Of a stretch of DNA of 64,000 nucleotides, positions 50,493 through 59,497 are shown piece by piece (the first letter of the stretch is position 1; each line of letters starts with the position of its first letter). The stretch is from Caballeronia hypogeia (GTDB lineage: Bacteria; Pseudomonadota; Gammaproteobacteria; Burkholderiales; Burkholderiaceae), in contig NZ_FCOA02000030.1 in NCBI RefSeq assembly GCF_001544875.2, positions 1 to 64,000 of the forward strand, given 5' to 3'. Position numbers and translations under genes: made by a program. Under the pieces are notes generated by a model. The model was not told where the DNA came from. It saw only the letters and a program-made list of their open reading frames with translations, and did no database searches.

Positions 50493-51911
50493 ATGCTTGC
50501 ACCCGCAGAACGTATCGAACACGACCTGCTCGGCGATCTCGCCGTGCCCGCCACCGCCTACTACGGCGTGCACACGCTGCGCGCGCTGGAGAACTTCCCG
50601 ATCACCGGCATCGCCATTTCCGCTTATCCGAATCTCGTCAACGCGCTGGCGAGCGTGAAGGAAGCGGCCGCGCTCGCGAACCACGATCTCGGGCTATTGA
50701 GCGAGGTGAAGATGCAGGCCATCGTGCAGGCATGCCGGCAAGTGCGCTCGGGCACCGCGCACGAGCACTTCGTCGTCGATGTGATTCAGGGCGGCGCGGG
50801 TACGTCGACCAACATGAACGCGAACGAAGTCATCGCCAATCTCGCGCTCGAACATCTCGGGCATCAGCGCGGCGAGTACGGCGTGCTGCATCCGAACGAA
50901 GACGTGAATCTCGGCCAGAGCACCAACGATGTCTATCCGACGGCGCTGAAGATCGCGACCTACGCCGGCATCATGCAGCTCGTCGATGCGATGGGCGTGC
51001 TGCGCGCATCGTTCGAACGCAAGGCGCGGGAGTTCGCCGACGACCTCAAGATGGGGCGCACGCAGCTTCAGGACGCGGTGCCGATGACGCTCGGCCAGGA
51101 GTTCAGCACCTTCGCTGTGATGCTCGGCGAGGATCAGGAGCGGCTCCGCGAAGCGGCGCAACTGATCTGCGAGATCAATCTCGGCGCGACGGCGATCGGC
51201 ACCGGCATCAACACGCATCCGGAATACGCGCCGCTCGCGTGCCGGCATTTGAGCGAAGTCACGGGCATCGCGCTCAGCACGTCGCCGAACCTGGTGGAGG
51301 CGACCCAGGACGTCGGCTCGTTCGTGCAGCTTTCCGGCGTGCTGAAGCGCGTCGCGGTCAAGCTTTCCAAGACCTGTAACGATCTGCGGCTGCTCGCGAG
51401 CGGTCCGCGCGCCGGTCTCGGCGAGATCAACCTGCCGCCGGTGCAGGCGGGTTCCAGCATCATGCCGGGCAAGGTGAATCCGGTGATTCCGGAAGTCGTC
51501 AACCAGATTGCGTTCGAGGTCATCGGCAACGACGTGACCGTCAGCTTCGCGGCCGAGGCGGGGCAGCTTCAGCTCAACGCGTTCGAGCCGATCATCGCGC
51601 ACAGCCTGTTCAAGAGCGTCGCTCACTTGCGCGCGGGCTGCCTCACGCTCGCCACGAAGTGCGTCGACGGCATCACGGCAAACCGCGAGCGGCTGCGCGC
51701 GATTCTCGAGAGTTCGATCGGCATCGTGACCGCGCTCAATCCGTATATCGGCTATACGCATTCGACGGAAGTCGCGAAGGAAGCGCTCGCGTCCGGCAGG
51801 AGCGTGGCGCAGATCGTGATCGAGCGGGGCCTGCTGAGCCAGTCGCAACTCGACGAAATCCTGCAGCCCGCCATGCTCACGCAACCGAGAAGAATCGCTT
51901 CGGCTGCCTGA
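50493..51911 (+). CDS. aspA: Aspartate ammonia-lyase
   Basis: A 472-residue fumarase/aspartase superfamily enzyme that deaminates L-aspartate to fumarate and ammonia in the cytoplasm. It starts ERIEHDLLGDLAVPATAYYG and contains GGAGTSTNMNANEVIAN, NEDVNLGQSTNDVYPTALK and the signature loop GSSIMPGKVNPVIPEV with the catalytic Ser. The sequence is nearer to aspartase than fumarase. It lies between racemase and asparaginase genes, completing a route from asparagine to the TCA cycle. Confidence 0.93.
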   Translation: MLAPAERIEHDLLGDLAVPATAYYGVHTLRALENFPITGIAISAYPNLVNALASVKEAAALANHDLGLLSEVKMQAIVQACRQVRSGTAHEHFVVDVIQGGAGTSTNMNANEVIANLALEHLGHQRGEYGVLHPNEDVNLGQSTNDVYPTALKIATYAGIMQLVDAMGVLRASFERKAREFADDLKMGRTQLQDAVPMTLGQEFSTFAVMLGEDQERLREAAQLICEINLGATAIGTGINTHPEYAPLACRHLSEVTGIALSTSPNLVEATQDVGSFVQLSGVLKRVAVKLSKTCNDLRLLASGPRAGLGEINLPPVQAGSSIMPGKVNPVIPEVVNQIAFEVIGNDVTVSFAAEAGQLQLNAFEPIIAHSLFKSVAHLRAGCLTLATKCVDGITANRERLRAILESSIGIVTALNPYIGYTHSTEVAKEALASGRSVAQIVIERGLLSQSQLDEILQPAMLTQPRRIASAA

Positions 51912-51974
51912 AGGTCTTTTCACGGAGCGGCGCCTGCGTCATGCGCGGCGCTGCCATCATTCGAGGAAACGAAA

Positions 51975-53099
51975 ATGAACACCTGCATCATCATGCGCAA
52001 CACGATGCGCCGTTCTTGCGCCGCCGCGCTGCTCGTCGCGGGGCTGCTAGCTGGCGCCAGCGCCGGGGCCGCCGATGCACCGTCGCCTCAACCGGGCGCC
52101 GCGACGGCGAGCGCGCCGCGCGTGCTCGTGCTGGCGACCGGCGGGACGATCTCGGGCACGGCCGATCCGCGCTCGGCGATCGGCTACAACTCGGGCAACG
52201 TGAAAGGCCAGGAACTGGTGCGCGGCGTTCCGGGCATCGAAAAGCTCGCGAGCATCAGCGCGGAGCAGATCTCGAACGTCGGCTCGCAGGACATGAACGA
52301 CAAGATCTGGCTGCAACTCGCGCGGCGCATCGACGAAGCGTTCGAACGGAACGAGGCGGACGGCGTCGTGATTACGCACGGCACCGATACGATCGAGGAA
52401 ACTGCCTTCTTTCTGCATAACGTGTTGCGCTCGAACAAGCCGGTGGTGCTGGTCGGCTCGATGCGGCCCGGCGGGACCACGAGCGCCGATGGCCCGAACA
52501 ACCTCTACGAAGCCGTCGAAGTGGCGGCGAGTGCGCAATCGCGCGGCAGGGGCGTGATGGTCGTGATGAACGACCAGATTCACGCGCCGCGCTGGATCAC
52601 CAAGACGAATACCACGGCGGTGCAGGCGTTCGCGTCGCCGAATGCGGGCGCGATCGGTTATGTCGATCCGGCGAGCGTGCGCTTCGTCACACCGGCGCCG
52701 CAAACGGCGCGCGACGCGCTGAGCCTGCCCGCCGACGGACAGTTGCCGCGTGTCGATATCGTCTACGCGCACAGCAACATGGACGGACGCCAGATCGATC
52801 ACGCGATCGCCGACGGCGCGAAGGGCATCGTCGTGGCAGGGGAAGGCGACGGCGACGCGTCGAAGGAAGCGCTCGCCGCGCTCGACCGGGCAGTGAAGAA
52901 GGGCATCGTGGTGGTTCGCTCGACGCGGGTGTTGTCGGGATTCGTGAACCGCAACGTCGAGGTGGACGACGACAAGCGCGGCTTCGTGGTATCGCTCGAC
53001 CTGAATCCGCAGAAGGCTCGCTTGCTCACGCAGTTGCTGGTGGCGAACGGGATCACGGACCCGGGTCGCGTGCAGGAGGCCTTTAAGGGGACGTGGTGA
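51975..53099 (+). CDS. ansB: Type II (periplasmic) L-asparaginase
   Basis: A 374-residue hydrolase with a signal peptide (ALLVAGLLAGASAGAA region). Catalytic motifs are VLVLATGGTISGTADP (first Thr) and GVVITHGTDTIEETAFFLHN (second Thr, Asp, with the partner Lys later). It would release aspartate and ammonia from asparagine in the periplasm, with aspartate then imported by the upstream symporter and fed to aspartase. Type II enzymes often also hydrolyse glutamine, and some act on D-asparagine, which would fit the racemase-like gene. It is last in the operon. Confidence 0.9.
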   Translation: MNTCIIMRNTMRRSCAAALLVAGLLAGASAGAADAPSPQPGAATASAPRVLVLATGGTISGTADPRSAIGYNSGNVKGQELVRGVPGIEKLASISAEQISNVGSQDMNDKIWLQLARRIDEAFERNEADGVVITHGTDTIEETAFFLHNVLRSNKPVVLVGSMRPGGTTSADGPNNLYEAVEVAASAQSRGRGVMVVMNDQIHAPRWITKTNTTAVQAFASPNAGAIGYVDPASVRFVTPAPQTARDALSLPADGQLPRVDIVYAHSNMDGRQIDHAIADGAKGIVVAGEGDGDASKEALAALDRAVKKGIVVVRSTRVLSGFVNRNVEVDDDKRGFVVSLDLNPQKARLLTQLLVANGITDPGRVQEAFKGTW

Positions 53100-53233
53100 C
53101 GGGAGCTGAGGCGGTGGCGCAAATTGCGGCGCTCTCCCTACTACAATAACTACACGCGTCCGTCCGATCCCCCAGACGAATCGGCCGGACGCACCCGCGT
53201 GACGACATTGGTTTTCCCACAGCAGGAGAGTCC

Positions 53234-54436
53234 ATGTTCGGCAACCACTTGCATATCCAAAGCGGAGCGGACTGGAGCCAGGTCCACGTCGCCACGGATA
53301 GCTGGGCCATCGCGACCCTGCTGGTGGCCATCCTTCTGCTCGGCATTCTCCTGGCGAGCACCCTCTGCTACTACCTGACCCGCTGGATCATGCTGATTGT
53401 CGTCAGCCGGCTCGCGCGCAGGGAAGGGCGCAAGTGGCTGATCGCCGCCGAGCGCCACAAGGTGTTCCATCGGCTCGCGCCGCTCGTGCCCGCGGCGATC
53501 GTCTATGCATCGGCGCCCACGCTCTCCGGCCTCACGTTTCCCGTGATCCCGTCGCTCGGACGGCCCATGGGCGTGCTCGCCGCCTGCTACATGGTCTACA
53601 CGCTGGTGCGCGCGGCGCTCGCACTGCGCGACAGCATCGAGGAACGCTACAGCCATGTTCCGTCCGCGACCGAGCGGCCGATCAAGAGCTTCCTGCAAAT
53701 CGCCACCATCGTGGTGTATCTGATCGCGCTGATCGCGATCGTGTCCTTGCTGATCGGCCGCTCGCCGGTCTATCTGCTCACCGGCCTGAGCGCGATCACC
53801 GCGCTGCTCATCATCATCTTTCGCGACTCGCTGCTGGGCTTCGTCGCCAGCATCCAGCTCGCGGCCTACGACATGCTGCGCGTGGGCGACTGGATCGAAG
53901 TGCCCGGATTCGTCGCGGACGGCACCGTGATCGATATCGCGCTGAACACCATCAAAGTGCGCAACTTCGACAACACGATCGTGATGTTGCCGAGCCAGCT
54001 TCTCCTGACCAACAGCGTGAAGAACTGGCGCGGCATGACCGAGTCGGGCGCGCGGCGCGTGCGTCACGCAATTCATTTCGATGTCGACACCGTGCGCTTT
54101 CCCGACGACGCCATGCTCGCGCAACTCAACGAACGCATCGGCCGGCGGCTCGTGATTCCCGAAGGCGAGCCGCGCACGAACCTCGGTCTATACCGCTACT
54201 ATCTGAGCGCGTATCTGCGCGAACATCCGGCGGTGCGCCGCGACAAGCCCTTCGTGATCCGCCACATGCAATCCACGGCGCCGATCGTCGCGCTGGAGAT
54301 TTATCTGTATGTAAGCGAGATTCGCTGGGAGCTTTACGAAAAGCTGCAGTCGGACCTGATCGATCATGCCTATGGCGTCGTGCCGCTTTTCGGGCTGCGC
54401 TGCTGGCAGAAGGATCGCTCGTCATCCACGCCGTGA
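53234..54436 (+). CDS. Mechanosensitive ion channel (MscS/YbdG-like)
   Basis: A 400-residue inner-membrane protein. About five helices occupy residues 20-200; the last is the pore helix before LTGLSAITALLIIIFRDSLL and GFVASIQLAAYDMLRVGDWI. The MscS beta domain follows (WIEVPGFVADGTVIDIALNT, TIVMLPSQLLLTNSVKNW). It should open under membrane tension to release solutes. Length and pattern are closest to YbdG (about 415 residues). It is monocistronic. Confidence 0.9.
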   Translation: MFGNHLHIQSGADWSQVHVATDSWAIATLLVAILLLGILLASTLCYYLTRWIMLIVVSRLARREGRKWLIAAERHKVFHRLAPLVPAAIVYASAPTLSGLTFPVIPSLGRPMGVLAACYMVYTLVRAALALRDSIEERYSHVPSATERPIKSFLQIATIVVYLIALIAIVSLLIGRSPVYLLTGLSAITALLIIIFRDSLLGFVASIQLAAYDMLRVGDWIEVPGFVADGTVIDIALNTIKVRNFDNTIVMLPSQLLLTNSVKNWRGMTESGARRVRHAIHFDVDTVRFPDDAMLAQLNERIGRRLVIPEGEPRTNLGLYRYYLSAYLREHPAVRRDKPFVIRHMQSTAPIVALEIYLYVSEIRWELYEKLQSDLIDHAYGVVPLFGLRCWQKDRSSSTP

Positions 54437-54543
54437 ACGCGGCGGCATTGTTCGCTGTAGCGCACAACCCGTGCGCATTGAAGCGGATTATCGAGCAGCG
54501 TCGCGGCCGCTATTCTGTGGACACATATCACGGAGCGTCCATC

Positions 54544-55302
54544 ATGTCCGACAGAAAGATCGCGATCGTCACCGGCGGCAGCCGCGGACTCGGTCGCAAC
54601 ACCGTGCTCAATCTCGCGAAGCGCGGCATCGACAGCATCTTCACGTATCACAGCAATCGCGCGGAAGCGGAGCAGGTCGCGAAGCTCGTGACGGAAGCGG
54701 GCGCGCAATCGGCGATCTTGCAACTCGATACCGGCGACACGCGCGGCTTCGATGCGTTCGTCGACGAAGTGCGTCGCACGCTCGCCGGATGGGGCGCCGG
54801 GCGCTTCGACTTTCTCGTCAACAACGCGGGCACGTCGCATCACAACAGCATCGAGAAAACCACGGAAGCGGAGCTCGATCAGCTCTACAACGTGCATTTC
54901 AAGGGCGTGTTCTTTCTTACCCAAAAGCTCTTGCCGCTGATTCGCGACGGCGGCCGGATCGTGAACGTTTCGTCGGGCCTCACGCGCATCATCGTGCCGG
55001 AAAGCGCGCCTTATGGCTCGATGAAGGGCGCCGTTGAAGTGCTGACCAAATACATGGCGAAGGAACTCGCGCCGCGCAGGATCGCCGTCAACGTGGTCGC
55101 GCCGGGCGCGATCCAGACGGACTTCAGCGGCGGCATCGTGCGCGACAATCCCGAGCTCAACAAGCGCATCGCCGACATGACCGCGCTCGGCCGTGCGGGC
55201 CTGCCCGACGACATCGGACCGATGATCGCCTCATTGCTGTCGGAAGACAATCGCTGGGTGAATGCGCAACGCATCGAAGTGTCGGGGGGCATGGCGATCT
55301 GA
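54544..55302 (+). CDS. SDR family oxidoreductase
   Basis: A 252-residue classical SDR. The glycine motif is TGGSRGLG (residues 10-17), NNAG is at 93-96, and the catalytic Ser143/144, Tyr157 and Lys161 (YGSMK) are present. It ends RIEVSGGMAI as FabG-like enzymes do. The substrate is unknown. The ATG at 54544 lies shortly after GGAGCG; the longer frame upstream overlaps the mscS gene. It ends opposite the Lrp-type gene. Confidence 0.9.
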   Translation: MSDRKIAIVTGGSRGLGRNTVLNLAKRGIDSIFTYHSNRAEAEQVAKLVTEAGAQSAILQLDTGDTRGFDAFVDEVRRTLAGWGAGRFDFLVNNAGTSHHNSIEKTTEAELDQLYNVHFKGVFFLTQKLLPLIRDGGRIVNVSSGLTRIIVPESAPYGSMKGAVEVLTKYMAKELAPRRIAVNVVAPGAIQTDFSGGIVRDNPELNKRIADMTALGRAGLPDDIGPMIASLLSEDNRWVNAQRIEVSGGMAI

Positions 55303-55329
55303 ACCCGCAGCGCGTGAGGGCGGCGCGCG

Positions 55330-55803
55330 TCACGGTTCGAGCGGCACCGCGCTCACGCACTTCAATTCGTCGAGACACACGCTCGACTTCACGCCGCTCA
55401 CGCCGGGAATGCGCATCAGCGTATCGAGCAGAAACTCCGACAGTCCCTTCAGATCCCGCGCGATGACCTTCAGCATGTAATCGATATCGCCGGTCACCGC
55501 GAAGCACTCCTGGATCTCCGCGAGCTTTGCGACCACGCCCTTGAACTTCGCCAGGTCGCGCACGTGGCCGCGCTCCATCGTGACCTGGATGAACGCCACC
55601 ACGCCGAAGCCGAGCGTCTGCGCGTCGAGCCGCGTTTCATAGCCTTTGATCACGCCCAGCTCCTCCAGCCGCCGATGCCGCCTGAGCGTCTGCGCGGGCG
55701 ACAGGCTGATCGCCTCCGCCAGTTCGAGATTGGAGATGCGTCCCCGGGATTGCAGAATCCCGAGCAGACGCAGGTCGATACGATCGATCTCGATAGTCTG
55801 CAA
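55330..55803 (-). CDS. Lrp/AsnC family regulator
   Basis: A 157-residue regulator. The N-terminal HTH is ISNLELAEAISLSPAQTLRR followed by HRRLEELGVIKGYETRLDAQ, and the C-terminal RAM (ligand-binding) domain covers residues ~70-150 (AEIQECFAVTGDIDYMLKVI). It diverges from the AroP-like permease and is the natural regulator of the permease and aminotransferase, with an aromatic amino acid as likely effector. The AT-richer intergenic stretch 55804-55982 should carry its sites. Confidence 0.92.
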   Translation of the reverse strand: MQTIEIDRIDLRLLGILQSRGRISNLELAEAISLSPAQTLRRHRRLEELGVIKGYETRLDAQTLGFGVVAFIQVTMERGHVRDLAKFKGVVAKLAEIQECFAVTGDIDYMLKVIARDLKGLSEFLLDTLMRIPGVSGVKSSVCLDELKCVSAVPLEP

Positions 55804-55982
55804 TTTAATTTCTCCAAACGCCGTTCTCAGGAAATCGAAATCCGCAAACTAGGGTTTATCTGCGGTTCGTACGAAATCCTATTGTGCCGCAACAAATTTA
55901 CACTGATTCCCCTAAATCGAGCGGGGGACGCCTGAAGTACGATGCGTCCGCAATTCACCGCATCACAACAGGAGAGAGACAC
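55804..55982. promoter_or_regulatory. Divergent control region of lrp-type and aroP-type genes
   Basis: This 179-base stretch is clearly richer in A and T than the flanking genes. It contains CCGCA (55842-55846) and TGCGG (55861-55865) as short inverted arms and several A/T runs, as expected for Lrp wrapping. No single strong palindrome is seen. Confidence 0.4.
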
Positions 55983-57365
55983 GTGGCACATGAGGCAGAT
56001 GGCACGCTCAAGCGCGGCCTGAAGAACCGTCACATTCAGCTGATCGCGCTGGGCGGCGCGATCGGCACCGGGTTGTTTCTCGGCATCGCGCAGACCATCA
56101 GGACGGCGGGACCGTCGGTGCTGCTCGGTTACGCGATCGCCGGCATCGTTGCGTTTTTCATCATGCGGCAACTGGGCGAGATGGTGGTCGACGAGCCCGT
56201 CGCCGGTTCGTTCAGCCATTTCGCCGACAAGTACTGCGGGCAATACGCGGGCTTCCTGTCGGGCTGGAATTACTGGGTGCTCTACATCCTGGTGTCGATG
56301 GCCGAGCTGTCCGCCGTCGGCATCTACGTGCAGTACTGGTGGCCGGGCATTCCCACATGGGTCTCCGCGCTGGTCTGCTTCTGCGTGATCAACGCGATCA
56401 ACCTGACGAGCGTGAAGTCCTACGGCGAGCTGGAGTTCTGGTTCGCGATCGTCAAGGTCGTGGCGATCGTCGGCATGATCGGCTTCGGCGGCTGGCTGCT
56501 GTTCTCGGGCAACGCCGGGCCGGAGGCGAGCGTCTCGAACCTGTGGCGTCATGGCGGCTTCTTCCCGAACGGCGTGTCGGGTCTCGTCATGGCGATGGCC
56601 GTCATCATGTTCTCGTTCGGCGGGCTGGAGCTGGTCGGCATCACGGCGGCCGAAGCCGATGATCCTTCGCGCACGATTCCGCGCGCCACCAATCAGGTGA
56701 TCTACCGCATCCTGATCTTCTATGTGGGCGCGCTCGGCGTGCTGCTTTCGCTGTATCCGTGGCAGAAGGTCGTGGCCGGCGGCAGCCCGTTCGTGCTGAT
56801 CTTCCACGCAATGAACAGCAACTTCGTCGCGCACGTGCTCAATGCAGTGGTGTTGACGGCGGCGCTGTCGGTCTACAACAGCGGCGTGTACTGCAACAGC
56901 CGCATGCTCTACGGTCTCGCGCAGCAGGGCAACGCGCCGCGCGCGCTGCTCAAGGTCAACAAGCGCGGCATTCCGCTCGCGGCGCTCGGCGTTTCGGCAC
57001 TGGCGACGGCCGCATGCGTGCTCATCAACTACCTGATGCCGGGCAAGGCGTTCGAGTTGCTGATGGGTCTGGTCGTGTCGGCGCTCATCATCAACTGGGC
57101 GATGATCAGCCTGATCCACCTGCAATTCCGCCGCGCGAAGGCTCGCGCCGGTGAGACGACCGTGTTCAAGAGCCTCGGCTATCCGCTCACCAACTATCTG
57201 TGCCTCGTGTTCCTCGCGGGCATTCTGGTGGTGATGTGCCTGATCCCCGATCTGCGCATCTCTGTGTATCTGATTCCCGTGTGGCTCGCCGTGCTCGGCG
57301 TGGGTTACATGATTCGCAACCGCCGCACGGGCGCGGCGTTGCCGTCGCGCATGCAGTCGCGTTAA
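55983..57365 (+). CDS. aroP: Amino acid permease, AroP-like
   Basis: A 460-residue APC-family symporter with 12 predicted helices. The opening LKRGLKNRHIQLIALGGAIG and MRQLGEMVVDEPVAGSFSHF match the aromatic amino acid permease subgroup (AroP/PheP), also WNYWVLYILVSMAELSAVGI. It would import Phe, Tyr or Trp. The GTG at 55983 has GGAGAGA just upstream and gives the family-typical N-terminus; an upstream ATG at 55884 would add 33 unlikely residues. It forms an operon with the aminotransferase ten bases downstream. Confidence 0.87.
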   Translation: MAHEADGTLKRGLKNRHIQLIALGGAIGTGLFLGIAQTIRTAGPSVLLGYAIAGIVAFFIMRQLGEMVVDEPVAGSFSHFADKYCGQYAGFLSGWNYWVLYILVSMAELSAVGIYVQYWWPGIPTWVSALVCFCVINAINLTSVKSYGELEFWFAIVKVVAIVGMIGFGGWLLFSGNAGPEASVSNLWRHGGFFPNGVSGLVMAMAVIMFSFGGLELVGITAAEADDPSRTIPRATNQVIYRILIFYVGALGVLLSLYPWQKVVAGGSPFVLIFHAMNSNFVAHVLNAVVLTAALSVYNSGVYCNSRMLYGLAQQGNAPRALLKVNKRGIPLAALGVSALATAACVLINYLMPGKAFELLMGLVVSALIINWAMISLIHLQFRRAKARAGETTVFKSLGYPLTNYLCLVFLAGILVVMCLIPDLRISVYLIPVWLAVLGVGYMIRNRRTGAALPSRMQSR

Positions 57366-57375
57366 AGGAGACAAC

Positions 57376-58581
57376 ATGTTCGAACACATCGAAGCCTATC
57401 CTGGCGACCCGATCCTCTCGCTGAACGAAGATTTCGCGAAGGACCCGCGCGAGGGCAAAGTCAACCTGAGCATCGGCATCTACTACGACGAAGCCGGCCG
57501 TCTGCCGGTGATGAGCGCCGTGCGCGAAGCCGAAGCGCATGTCATGTCGATGCCCGCCGCGAAGCCTTATCTGCCGATGTCGGGACTCGCGTCCTATCGC
57601 GACGCGGTGCAGTCGCTCGTGTTCGGCGAAGACTCGCCCGCGCGCGCCGAAGGCCGAATCGCGACGCTGCAGACATTGGGCGGCTCGGGCGCGCTCAAGG
57701 TCGGCGCGGATTTCATCCGCCGTTACTTTCCCGGCTCGCAAGTCTGGGTGAGCGATCCGACGTGGGACAACCATCGCTTCATCTTCGAGCGCGCGGGTTT
57801 CGTGGTTGGCACGTATCCGTACTATGACGAAGCGACCGGCGGCCTCAGGTTCGATTCGATGCTCGCGGAAATCCGCGATCTGCCCGCGAAGAGCGTCGTG
57901 CTGCTGCACGCGTGCTGTCATAACCCGACGGGCGTCGATCTGAGCGATGCGCAATGGGCGGAGCTGATCGGCGTGATGAAGCAGCGCGACCTGCTGCCGT
58001 TCATCGACATGGCGTATCAGGGCTTCGGCGCGGGTCTTGACGCCGATGCCTTCGCGATCCGCGAGCTGGTGCGCCAGAACGTGCCGGCGCTGGTCGCCAA
58101 TTCGTTCTCGAAGAACTTTTCGCTGTATGGCGAGCGTTGCGGCGCGCTGTCGGTGATCTGCGAGTCGGCGCAGGCGGCGGCGCGCGTGCTCGGGCAACTG
58201 ACGAGCGCCGTGCGCGCGAACTACAGCAATCCGCCGACGCACGGCGCGAGGATCGTCGCGCACGTGCTCACGACGCCCGCGCTGCGAAAGTCGTGGGAGG
58301 ACGAGCTCGCATCGATGTGCCGGCGCATCGCGCGCATGCGTGGCGAGATTCACGCGCGTTTGCGCGGCAACGTGCCGGACGCGATGCTCGCGCGTTATCT
58401 GGCGCAGCGCGGCATGTTTACGTACACGGGACTTTCCGCGACTCAGGTGGACGCGCTGCGCGAGCAGCACGGCGTTTATCTGATCCGCTCGGGGCGCATG
58501 TGCGTGGCGGCGCTCAACGAAGGCAATGTCGATGCAACCGCCGCGGCGATCGCGGAGGTCCTGGCGGCGGTGGCGGTTTGA
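57376..58581 (+). CDS. tyrB: Aromatic amino acid aminotransferase
   Basis: A 401-residue class I PLP aminotransferase of the AspC/TyrB subgroup. Features are VNLSIGIYYDEAGRLPVM (substrate region), SDPTWDNHRFIFERAGF, HACCHNPTGVDLS, the PLP-lysine in SFSKNFSLYGERCGAL and the Arg near the end (LIRSGRMCVAALNEGN). It transfers amino groups from aromatic amino acids to 2-oxoglutarate. The clustering with AroP and Lrp genes supports aromatic substrates over aspartate. AGGAGACAAC precedes the ATG. Confidence 0.9.
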   Translation: MFEHIEAYPGDPILSLNEDFAKDPREGKVNLSIGIYYDEAGRLPVMSAVREAEAHVMSMPAAKPYLPMSGLASYRDAVQSLVFGEDSPARAEGRIATLQTLGGSGALKVGADFIRRYFPGSQVWVSDPTWDNHRFIFERAGFVVGTYPYYDEATGGLRFDSMLAEIRDLPAKSVVLLHACCHNPTGVDLSDAQWAELIGVMKQRDLLPFIDMAYQGFGAGLDADAFAIRELVRQNVPALVANSFSKNFSLYGERCGALSVICESAQAAARVLGQLTSAVRANYSNPPTHGARIVAHVLTTPALRKSWEDELASMCRRIARMRGEIHARLRGNVPDAMLARYLAQRGMFTYTGLSATQVDALREQHGVYLIRSGRMCVAALNEGNVDATAAAIAEVLAAVAV

Positions 58582-58603
58582 GGTAGCGCGGGGCGCGCAC
58601 GGC

Positions 58604-59014
58604 TCACGCGGCCGGCGCGTCCCGGAACGGCAGGCTTCCGAGCTTCGCGGCGGCCTCATCGATATCGTGCGGCAAGGTCACGAAGTGCGCCGCGTTTCTG
58701 CCGTTCAGGAACCACGGTCCGTCACGTTCGGCGGACGGTGTCATGGATGAGCGCGCCGGCCAGCGTCCGCGCTTCGTCCCCGTACCGGCCGACATACGCC
58801 GCCAGTTGATACAGATCCTCCCGCTGAGGCAGCGGGTGCAGGTTCTTGTACCTGACGTCGGCCAACGCGACGGTCCGGTCATCGGAGTTCAGCAGCGCAT
58901 CCGGCTTGAGCGCGCCGTGTGCGCCAGCGCCGGAAGTCCCGCGCCGATCGGGACACGATTTGTCCGATTGGGCGGCGATGATGTCGGCACGCAGCGGCGC
59001 CGTCGCGCGAATCG
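58604..59014 (-). pseudogene. Decayed C-terminal fragment of an McrC-like restriction protein
   Basis: On the minus strand, codons from about 59014 read through KPDALLNSDDRTVALADVRY and KNLHPLPQREDLYQLAAYVG, then hit a frameshift near 58750 with a stop. The next frame continues SAERDGPWFLNGRNAAHFVT to the stop at 58604. The PD-x(n)-D-x-K-like stretch followed by a REDLYQLAAY helix resembles the C-terminal nuclease domain of McrC-type 5-methylcytosine restriction subunits. The N-terminus is absent and no mcrB lies nearby. The family call is from motif memory and is moderate; the broken state is clear. Confidence 0.55.
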
Positions 59015-59036
59015 ATCATCGGCAAGGGGGCCGGCC

Positions 59037-59243
59037 ATGTCCTTGGAATACATCCGCGACAGTCGCTTTCATATCATCGGCAGCATTCGCACCGACAACA
59101 ACGGCAAGCAGACCGCTTACGACGCGCATTTCCACATGGTCGGCATCTACGACCCGCAGATGAACCTCACGCGCGACGCGCGCTTCCGTGTGTTCGGCGG
59201 CGGCAATCAGCTTTCCGCGCTGATCTGGCGCGCGCACGCATGA
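59037..59243 (+). CDS. Small conserved hypothetical protein
   Basis: A 68-residue protein, MSLEYIRDSRFHIIGSIRTD followed by KQTAYDAHFHMVGIYDPQMN and ARFRVFGGGNQLSALIWRA. It has no membrane segment or signal peptide. Its repeated FHIIG/FHMVGIYD pattern suggests a small beta-rich fold with two similar halves. GGGGGCC lies before the ATG at 59037. It begins where the McrC-like remnant ends on the other strand. Function unknown. Confidence 0.65.
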   Translation: MSLEYIRDSRFHIIGSIRTDNNGKQTAYDAHFHMVGIYDPQMNLTRDARFRVFGGGNQLSALIWRAHA

Positions 59244-59497
59244 CGCGCTGCGCTTCGGGCACGCGCTGTCCGGCGCGCTCGCTACACTGCGCATCGATAC
59301 GAAATACGACAGCCAAGCCACGCGCTGCGACCCGAACCGAACATAGCCAAAACCGAAGCGGGAAGCGAGGGGTGACAGTCTGAGTGACAGTCCGCGCGCG
59401 GCCGTCCACGAGAACGCCATGGCGACCATGGCACACCGGAGGCGCGCCGCGCGGGGCGGTCGATAAAAACAGCATCACAGAACGAGCGAGGGACCAG
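59244..59497. other. Intergenic region with a short direct repeat
   Basis: These 254 bases lie before the ADP-ribosylglycohydrolase gene. GTGACAGTC occurs twice with a 12-base period (59372-59380 and 59384-59392), about 105-125 bases before the next start. It could be a regulator site. I see no gene here. Confidence 0.4.
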
